Shown one piece after another: positions 1 to 9,800 of a stretch of DNA of 12,132 nucleotides. The notes below the pieces were generated by a model that worked only from the letters and a program-made list of their open reading frames with translations, had not been told where the DNA came from and made no database searches. Positions within the stretch are counted from its first letter, which is position 1. Each line of letters starts with the position of its first letter. A program made the position numbers and the translations under genes. Origin of the DNA: Tetmemena sp. SeJ-2015 (taxonomy: Eukaryota; Ciliophora; Spirotrichea; Sporadotrichida; Oxytrichidae); assembly GCA_027382625.1 (NCBI GenBank), contig JAJKFJ010021531.1:1-12132 (forward strand), written 5' to 3'.

Positions 1-189
1 GAAAATCTCAAGTGTAAAATGAGGTAGTGAATTGAGAGTAGATAATTTAAGCATATGTAATTTGTAATGCAATGTAATTATGTGATTTAATAGTCGATAA
101 TTAAAGTGTAAATAAGTCGGGTAATAACTTGCATGTGATTTAAGAGCCAAGTTACAAGTGGTCATATAATGATTGTTTTAATTAAATTG
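1..189. repeat. Degenerate tandem repeat, unit about 54 bp
   Basis: Core GTGAnTTnAnAG recurs at 27-38, 82-93 and 135-146 (spacing 55 and 53). Copies 1 and 2 also share GATAATT-AAG just after the core. An AAGTGTAAAwnnAG segment at 10-24 matches one at 104-118, showing the array continues off the left edge. Not seen elsewhere in the window. Confidence 0.6.
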
Positions 190-655
190 ATTAATTCGGG
201 TATATATATTTTAATTAATTAATTGATTAAATTTAAAATTTGGGTTTTCTGGAAAATTTTTAACATTCAATTCTAATATTACAATAACTATTCCTGGTAA
301 TGCAAAGTAATAAGAAATGAAAAGATGCTCATCGTTCCCTCTAATTATTTCTAAGTGTAAAAATTTTTTTATTAAATTTAAAACTTTTAATATTTTGAAA
401 TTTAAATTTTTAATTTTAAAAATTAAATTTAAATTTTCAATGTTAATAACTAAAAAAAATTCACTCACCTTAAAAAGGGTTTCAAAAAAAAGCTCGGGAA
501 ACTTAAACTTTTATTCATTTTTTTCTTTTACATAGGATAATAGTACGGTTTTTTATTAGTATTTTTAATTTAAAAGTTTTTGAAATTGAAAAATTAATTA
601 AACCCCTAAAATTTTTCCTTTCTTTATTTTTACTTTATTTCTTTTTTTTTTCTCA
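190..655. other. Low-complexity AT-rich flank
   Basis: Homopolymer and short A/T palindromic runs (for example 360-440 and 600-650). The frames here are products of low complexity. It is probably a further IES or 3' flanking germline DNA; no family motif was found. Confidence 0.5.
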
Positions 656-860
656 ATCAAGATATAAAGTTTAAGTTAAACTTTGCGTGAGCCAAAATAT
701 AAGTGGAACGTAAGTGAGATAAATAATCACTAAAGCTGTAATTGCCAACCTATATCTGAGCTGAGTTTTTATGAAAAGATTTTAAACCAGAATAATAATC
801 AAGCAAAGTAAGAAGTAGAATATTGGAATGAATGGGCTCAATATAACTTTAAGTTTTAAA
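656..860 (-). CDS. MDS 27, further transmembrane helices (3' border unknown)
   Basis: Encodes PFIPIFYFLLCLIIILV, then RYRLAITALVIIYLTYVPLI: two strongly hydrophobic segments joined by a basic loop, as in the membrane domain of relatives. TTTA (857-860) gives an in-phase join MKCLKLKVILSPF. The frame meets TGA at 653-655. Whether that is the stop or IES sequence is unclear; the last trustworthy coding DNA is about 680-840. Confidence 0.65.
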
Positions 861-3800
861 TTTATTTTTAAATTTGAATGATTTTAAGTGAAAACCACCT
901 TGAAATGTATTTAAATAAAGTGAGAAGTTATTCCTATTCTATGAAGCATTCTAAATCTAGAAAAAGAAAACTGATGCTACTCTTTAAAATTCAAATTATT
1001 TGAAATTTTATTCTCTTTAAGCTTAAAGGGTTGAATTTAAAATAAAATATAGCATTTTCAAGCTTAATTCAATTAAATATAGATTTTCTTCTTTACTAAC
1101 GCAAGAATTTGATGAATAAAAATAAGTTATCTCTTTTAATCCTAAAGCATGTTTTTGCTAATTTTATATGAAGTGGCCTTATTATTTAATTCTGAAATCA
1201 TCATAGTTTTATTTTTCAATCTCCGCGTAGTAATTTTCGCACAAAAATTTCCTCTCCAGAAAGATTAGGAAGGAAAAATGAAATGGAAAAAAATTATCTG
1301 ACTTTTTAGCCTTAGATATCAAGAGCTTTATCATAAACTAAATTATAAACATTTCATAATACTCATCTTGGCAATGATCTAGCCCATATCAAACAAAATT
1401 GTAGGCCAGTACTTTGAAAGCTAAAAAGTAAGCAGAAGAATATTTATGTGATTGTAAAGCGCTACAAAATACAGTATGACTTATTTGTTTCTGTGCTTTA
1501 AAGAGTAGTTTAGTATTTTAACAAAAAGAAGTACGAGAAATACAAAGAATACTAGGGATAGTAATTTTCTAGACAAAAATAATGATTGAGAGGGGCATTT
1601 ATCACAACTGTAAACACTTGAATGGTAAAATCCCTAAATACAGTCTGCACATAAAACTCCTTAATAGCCTTCTTTGCATTCATATAAAAGTCATCTTATT
1701 AAATAGAAGAAGATAATTCCAAAAATATTTAGCACAATTATTAACTAAGAGTGTTCATAATATATCACAATCGTTTGATAATTTTCATTTTAATTTAAAA
1801 AAAAAAAGATGTTTTTACATTCTCCAAGATAACTAGAATTATAAGTCAATTTTCCTAAGCAAGCCTCTTAATTAAAACACTAAACAAGGAGCAATGATAG
1901 ATTAGATTCTCTCCAATAAGTCGGCTTGGGGCCAATATTATTTTCTCCATAGCATATCGCCTATTCAGGGCAAGTTTAGCATAGAATAGTTGTCCCATTA
2001 AAGTTATCTTCTAATAAATATGTACCTGCTGGACACGGCTCGCATTTCCCTGCTGCTGTTAATTGCTCCCCAGCGCGACATTTTCTATTTATAGAAATAA
2101 AATTTTAAAGAGAAGTTAATTTAATCAAAATAAATCATTAATACAATTAGGCTATGAATATATATATATATACATTTTATAGTATAATTAACTCCCCAAA
2201 TGTAATTCCAATATTATGTTGTCTTAAATTTTCTGACTTAGATAATGAAGTCGACGTTGAAATTGGATTTTTTGTTTTCCTGTAAAATGACTTGACTGCT
2301 GTTTCTCTCAAGGTCTATTTTATCTGTTAGAAAATAAAGGCTGTGATTAAATCCTGGAGAAGCATAAAATTTAAGGGTAACAATCGATGAGCATTTTTTA
2401 ATTAATATATATTGTCTATCATTTAATAAAATGGATAAAAATAATTTATTTAAAAATTTATTCTTCTCCTCTTAATTTGACTCCTTCTACAAAGAAAAGG
2501 CCTTATTTTGCAGTAAAACTGTTAGTTCCATCAGCTGCAGGAAAATAATTTTATGCTTCGACCTCTGAATTGTAAGTTAAGTTAACTAGCAGATATATTT
2601 TAGTGCTGTTGTCACTTGTAATAAGTTAGTTGTAGCAATCGTATAGTCCAAATGTCATAGAAGGGAGGGTTGCTCCACTTCGGGAAATTTAAAAAATTTT
2701 TAAAAAAATCAATTAAATTTTATTAAAAATAAAAATATTTTGGTTTTAAAAACATTTTGCTGTGACTCTGTCGAGTTATTGCAATAAAACATATATAAAT
2801 TTCCTGGAAAAAATAAAAATTAAAAGTAAAATTATTAAATATTAAATTTAAAAACAAAGATTCTTTAAAAAAACCAGAAATTTTTTTTTAAAATTTTTTT
2901 TAAAACCAAATTAAATTATTTAAAAATTTTCCCTTTTTTAAAATTTTAAAATTTTAGATATTTTTTTTTAAAATTTTAAATGGTTTTCTTTTTTTAAATT
3001 TTATTAATTTGGGGGGAATTAGGGGATTTTTTATTAAAAAATTTTAAAAAATTTCATTTTTAAAGCCCCCTTCTTTCAAATTGCTTTTTTAAAAAAAATT
3101 TTTTATTTTTTTTATTTAAAGGGAAATTAAATTTTTTCAAAATTTTTAAAAATAATTTGAAAAATTAGGCAGGACTTGCAAAATTTTCGCCATATAGACC
3201 AGCTTTGTTTTGGTAAAATATTATTTGTACCTCTTTGGTTTGCCAAATATAATGAAAATCTTGAGTATTGTCTTCTGTCTAAAATTTAGGCTCTAATTAC
3301 AAAAATAAAGTTGTTTAAAGTAAAGTAATAAATATTTTCAAGAAAAGAAATTGTGTTTATATAAATTCTATATATTTTCATAGCATTTATAGGATTTCTT
3401 TCATAGATTCATAAGCAAAATTAACAATTTATTGAAATATAGATATCAATAACTTTTTTAATTTTTGATCTAATTGATCCCAAAAGACAGCCCCTCCAGC
3501 TATAGATGCCTGGTTGAATTCAAATATGCTTTCATAGTTGATTTATATGGATCCGAACTCCGAGCCTCCCAATGATGAGGAATAAATGGCTCCCCCACTT
3601 CCCCCCATAGCTTAGTTGCCATAGAAAGTAGTTGCTTCGATTGTTATTTTATTTGCACTTTTTATATAAATGGCTCCTCCATCTGTAGTAGAAGAGCAAT
3701 TCAATATTAAAGAAATTAATTGAAGGATTTACTATATACTATAAATAAATACACCATAGGAAAACAAATTATAAATATACATATTGAGTTATTAGAAGAA

Positions 3801-6800
3801 GTATGTTCAAAAAAAGATTGATGCTAATTTTGAATTATAGTTAAAGAAAGCCCAAATTCGATAGCTCTACAATAAAAACAGAAAAAAGTAGAATTAAAAA
3901 TGATAAAAAGTTTATATGAATAAAATGAAAAATTAACTTCTCAAAAAAAAAATATTTAATTTAAAATTTTAATTTTAATATAGTTTATTATATTAATTGT
4001 GTATTTAGGAATATACTAGAATTCACGATAGCAATTACCCTTAAAAATATAAGTTTATTTACTTGACTCGCCGCTGAGAGAATATTTATTAAGAAATGAT
4101 AATGTGAAAATAAGTGTAAATAGCCCCTCCTTAAAAAGCATGGAAGTTCTAAATAGTTGTATCTTCTATGATTATTAAAGATTTTCTTAACAATTTAACA
4201 GTTTCACACATTAAAATTCAGATTTAAATTCACCCAATTTATGCTATTCTTTTACGATAAAAATTATATAATCTTTATAAAAAAATAATACTGGATGATA
4301 TCTCAAGAGAACGCTACAAGCCAACCAGATATAGTTTTCTTCTTGATTAAACGAAGGAGAAGATTTTCTAAGATTTTAACGGCCACTAAGTAATAAGAGA
4401 TGATCATTTATAAATTAGAGCAATTTATTTAATCTTCTAAAACAAGTTTTGTAATTAAATTTCATTTTAGATTAAAATGTGAGAATAATTCCTCTCCATT
4501 TTTTATGTAAAACAATCCTCCTCTTTATGTGGAATCGTATTTCTTAGAGGAAGTAAAATCACACTAAGATATTTGTGCAGAAGTTATATTTTCGAAATAC
4601 ATTATCAATTAATCAATTCTCTTTCAAAAAATTAAATAAACTATATTTAATTAAATTGCTTATTTCTATATTATTTCTCTTTAATTAAGTTTTATTGTTT
4701 AAATAAAGTTCACAACAAAAATTAAATAAGGTGGTTCTATTTACTTATTATTCTTAAAAAAATATTTTAAGAAAGTAATAGCTGATATCCAACTTCGTTT
4801 TTAAAGGTTGTGCTAGTCATCAAAGTAAAGCCATTTGGACTATTTTTAAGATAAAGCTCATCTCCACTCTATTCGGCTTTGTTGTTAATATTTATTACAT
4901 ATACATATTATATCAATCACTCTGTAAAAATATAGATGCATGAGGTTCAATACATACAAATAATCAGTCTAAATTGTGGAAAAATATAATTAAAATTTAC
5001 ATTAAAATGGGAAAATATTTAAATACAAAACTTACAAAATTATTTGAAAAACATCAGAGATCGATCATGCACTTTATTTGCATCCAATTATTTCTACTCT
5101 CCTTATTCAAATTTTGTATGGGAAGCTCACTAAAATGATATTATATACTTTTTGGTTGGCTTGACATATTTGTGTTTTTAGTTTCTTCTATTTCCATTCG
5201 GCATGTTTTAATTTTTTAATCATTCTCCTGTAATATTCTTCTTACTCGTGTTAATTGCACGCTCTAGTAGTGAAAAGGAAAAGTTTGCTTTTGAAGATTC
5301 GAAAAAGAAATATAAACTTTCTAGGATATTATGTACATCATATTTAGTGATTGTTCGGAAAGGAAGCTCCCTTTACCAAGGTAATAAATACCTCTATTTA
5401 GTTTAATTCTATCTATTTTATTATAAATTTAGAGTTTTTGATTTAACTGCAAGGAATATTTTGGATATTAAATATTTTATATTCTCTTATAATGATATAC
5501 CTAACTTCTCTGTAACTTCATTGGAAGTTCCAAATTTCTCTCTTGATGAAACTGAAACTTTTATAACCTCATTGGGATAGCAATATATTTCTGTTTTGTC
5601 CCTTTTATGCAGCTTTTCTCTTAAAAACAGTCTATTTATATAAAAATTTTTTTAACTACTTCTTGAAGTATTAGAGTTAAATAAAGATAATTTCTTATTA
5701 GCTATTTTACTTTCAATTATATTTTCATTTATATTACAAATCATAAAATTCACTTTATATTAGATCTAAATTAAATCGAGAAAAAAATGAAGAAAAAATT
5801 ATATTTAAAATAAAAAGCTGGTTTAATTCAGGCTTTTAATAAATTTTTAATCTTAGTAATAAATTTTCTTTATTAAAAAGCAAACAATCAAATAAATTGT
5901 TCTTTTAAATAGATTTAAGGATAAAAAAATTATACAAATAAAAGAGATAATGCTTATATGCAATGTTGTACATAAAAATAAATCATAACAATATGGTGTC
6001 TGCATTTTTAAAAAATAAAATATTATTCTATAAATTCATAATCATTTTTAAATAACTAATTAGAGAATTCGCTAAAAAGATGATACAAAGATAAATTTTT
6101 ATATGTGAAAGTTTCTATTCGATGTCAATATAAATTTGTTAACTAAAATATCTAATAGCTAATTAATGTCAAAAACTTTAATACCATTTCATAAATTTAG
6201 ATGAAGGCAAATGTAAATGCATGAACGGCTCCCCCAAACTTTAGAGCATAGTTATTTTTAAAGCTACATTCCTCTATCGAATACATTCCATGTGCTCCAA
6301 AATTTATTGCTCCTCCTCGAGATCCAAATCCATTTTCAAAACTTGAGTACTTATTAAGCAATAAATAAAAATTTGGAATATATATTCATATATTTGCATT
6401 CATAATATCTTTCTTATATTAAAAATAAAGTTTAATCTCAGTTTTAATATTTAAAATTTAATTTCGCTATAACTGAAAAATAAGTTTTGTAATCTACATT
6501 TAAGAATCCAGCTATCTCATAATCTATTTCCTTATCCTCGTCGACTTCAGTATTTAAGAAAGTTGAACATTTTATAAAATATTAATTTGAAAATAACTTT
6601 TAAACAATTTTTCAAATGCAATTAATTTAATTAAAAATTGATGAACCATACAATCTGAAATCTCCGTTATAAAAAGATATTGCATCCTCTAATTTTATTT
6701 AAATTCTAAATTGAAAGCTTAATAGGTAAATTAAAACTCCTACATACTTAATATGGCAGAGTATGAATTTATATTTAAATGAAGAAATAATATAAAATAG

Positions 6801-9800
6801 TGTAAGGAGTGTAAAAATTAAAAATGGAATTATTTACACCAATCTATTAAACTACTAAGGTAAGAAATCTACATTGCTCTAATTGTTGTTTTTGAGCATT
6901 CTATTTAGAGCCATAAACAACAAAAATTGAAATGAATATATGAAGAAGAATTGATTGAGAATTTCGTAAGAGAATGCAATCTCAAATTTGAATTCTTTAT
7001 TGTTTAAAGGTGCGAAACCTCTGCAGGATATTTCAAATTATTTTTTTATTAATGCTGCTTTTATTCCTTAATTAGATGCTCATTTTGTTTTACTCTTGGT
7101 TTCTCCTACACTGAATCTCTATACTCATATTCTCAACAGCAGCCCGTCGAAAGTCAGATGAGTGTTAGGAGGCCTCCATCTCTTCTTAAGACTTCCAAAG
7201 GCAAAGTTTATCTGTGTTTCACTTTGCTTTAAATATTATTGTCTTCACTAAGTTTTCAATCAGATAATTTTGAGATTTGGGAGATTTGGGCGCTCTACTA
7301 TTACGACTGCAAGATCATTTTAGAATCTCAGCGCAGTGTTGGAGCTTGTTTATTGCCTAGGTGGAGTATGTTTACAATTTAATTACCTTATCATATTAAA
7401 AATAGATTCCTATACCATATAATTAAGTATTAAATCAATTTAAATATTGGTAAAAACGCTGAGTTTGATAAATCACTTTTAGCTACAAGGGTAATGCTTA
7501 TATAGTGGTAAGTAACTGTTAAAAAAATTATAGCTCTATTAAAAGATGCAGATCTAAGGACAGATCTTCTATTGTAACAGCCACAGTGTTAGACCATATT
7601 CGTTTTTTTAATAATATTTATATAAATAGAAAGAGATATCAATATTCTCACATAGGCAATAAATTGATTGTCAAACTATCTACATAGAAATGGTATTTTC
7701 TAAATAATAAACTTATTAGTTCTAAAAATGCATATTTAGTAAAATTTATTTTATTGCATGAGATTTTTTGAGAGCTCTGTTATCTATAAAACTACAATTC
7801 TCTATCTTTGCATCTGAATCGAAAATTTAAACAAATTAATTCAGAAAAAGAAAAAAAATTCTAATTGAAATACATGATCATTAAAATAAAAAGATATCAA
7901 TTTTTAATTTATAGAAGGATCATATAATTTTTTTATATAAGAAATTTTTAAATAATTAGAAGAGTTTTTCTATATTAATTTTTTAATTCAATTAGTAGAT
8001 AAAGAAAAAATTAATTACAAAGCGAGGCCTCTGTAATATCACTAATTCAAACAAGCCCTCTCAAAAAGAACTAATTAAATTATCTTGGAAAACAAAGTTT
8101 AAAAATTAAAAAAAAAATATTAAAATTTGTCAGAACAAATTTACTAAAGAGTATTTTGTTTCTATAAACTAGTATCCTATATTATAAAATATGAAAATTA
8201 GCAATTATCAATTGCATAAATAGTTATCCTGCTATAGAATATTTATGTTATTTTGTTTACTAATTTTCAACAATAAATCTAATTAAAAAAATTTCAATAG
8301 TGTTCTGGACAGCATAATTTTTAACAAACTGACTATTTTGAAATTATATCAATCTACCAAAATTGCCTGCCGCCATTATGTAAGCAATTAAAAAATTGAT
8401 AAAATATTTTAATTTCCATGAGAAACTAAATTTTTAAATATAATTTATTTATCTTATAAAATCGATCCTCTTATAAATATATTTTATAATTACATGACCA
8501 ATTAAATAATTTTTTTTTCTTCTATAACTTTTATTTTTCAAGATATTATAATCTTAAATTTCTCCTAAAAATATATATATTTCATCTCATCAAAATTATT
8601 TATAATAGAAAAAAATATTTATATTTGCAACTGATCCTTAAAACGCTGTATTTTAGGGGGTTTTATGATTAATTCTTTTTTTAACAATTATTTATTTTAA
8701 GGGCTTGAAGTGTAAAAATATACTGATCATTTGATTTTGATTTAAAATACTTTCTTTTAATTTTTTGAAAGTCTTTCATTTTAATTTCATTTCATGACTT
8801 TGATGGATAATTTTAATATATAATCTATTTAAATAGATTTAATTATTTTTGTTTTATTAATGACAAATAAAATGTATTATATAGAATAATAATTGCCCAT
8901 TTTCTTCATATGAACTATCGGTTGATAAAATAATAATTAACTACAAATTTTAAGATTTATTACTTATTCGAATATTATATTTACTGATTTCCTAAAAGAT
9001 TTCTCTTCTTTTAAATAAAATTATTTACAGAAGATTTATAGGAATTAAGAAACTATTAAATAAATATTTGTACTTATCTTGCATTAATTTAATTCATTAA
9101 TTTCACAAGAAATATTGAGCTAAAAGAATATTTTTGCTTGAGGGAAAAAATCCATGACTAATTATATAATTATAATGATTACTTAAAGTCATTTATTATA
9201 ATTAGACTAAACTATAAGATATTAGGAAATTTAAGATTTTTATTTGTTAAAAATTAATGTTTAAAATTATTTTAAAACAAAAAGAAGAAATAAATGAGAT
9301 CAATAATTTAATTGTGGTTGCTGTTAAAGAAGATTGGCCTATCAAGAACATAACACCTCCTTAATTTGAAGCTGAGTTTCCATTAAACTTTGATCTTTCA
9401 ATATACAAAAAAGATACTTTCTCATCAACAATAATTATTCATTAAATTATTCAAATTTATGCTCATTTATTCCCATACAAAATTATTATGCACATATATT
9501 TTTTAAAAATACTTAAAATTCATAATTATTTAATGTAAATTAATTTTGGATTACTTCTAAATAAGGAAATTCGAGAAAATATAATTTCGATTAAAGAAAG
9601 TTAGATTAAAACCTAAAATTATTTGTATGAATTTTATATAAATTTCTTTATTTGATATTATAATAAGGTTTCAATAAATATTATTTCTCGAGAAAAATTA
9701 CTCCTCCATCTGAAGCTGAATTATTTTCAAAAGTACAAGAGGTTATCTCAAGAGTTTTTATATTCTAGAAATAAAATTTAATTTATAAAATTTTATAGAT

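Noticed and set aside
211..535. Two overlapping standard-code frames (minus 211-468, plus 317-535)
   Set aside because: Both lie in low-complexity A/T DNA, are rich in K, N, F, L and I, and mirror each other; no motif.
2159..2172. (TA)7 microsatellite
   Set aside because: Short and unremarkable in DNA of this composition; lies inside IES 24.
2682..3128. 8-bp repeat AATTTCCC (minus) at 3121-3128 and 2682-2689 as the MDS 22/23 pointer
   Set aside because: Out of phase: the join leads to TGA soon after, whereas the A/T repeat at 3139-3152/2693-2706 keeps the frame into SGATLPSMTF.
5402..5640. Plausible-looking minus peptides in IES 15 (for example EKFGTSNEVTEKL)
   Set aside because: They fall between CTAAAT pointers whose join restores a perfect rung without them, a reminder that AT-rich code-6 frames look natural by eye.
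4786..5790. Plus-strand 334-codon code-6 frame
   Set aside because: Antisense to MDS 17 and MDS 16. With only TGA as stop and low G+C, a frame this long is expected about once by chance in 12 kb.
7550..7567. AGATCTG direct repeat 12 bp apart as pointers of a tiny IES
   Set aside because: Removal is frame-neutral and does not improve the rung; no other support.
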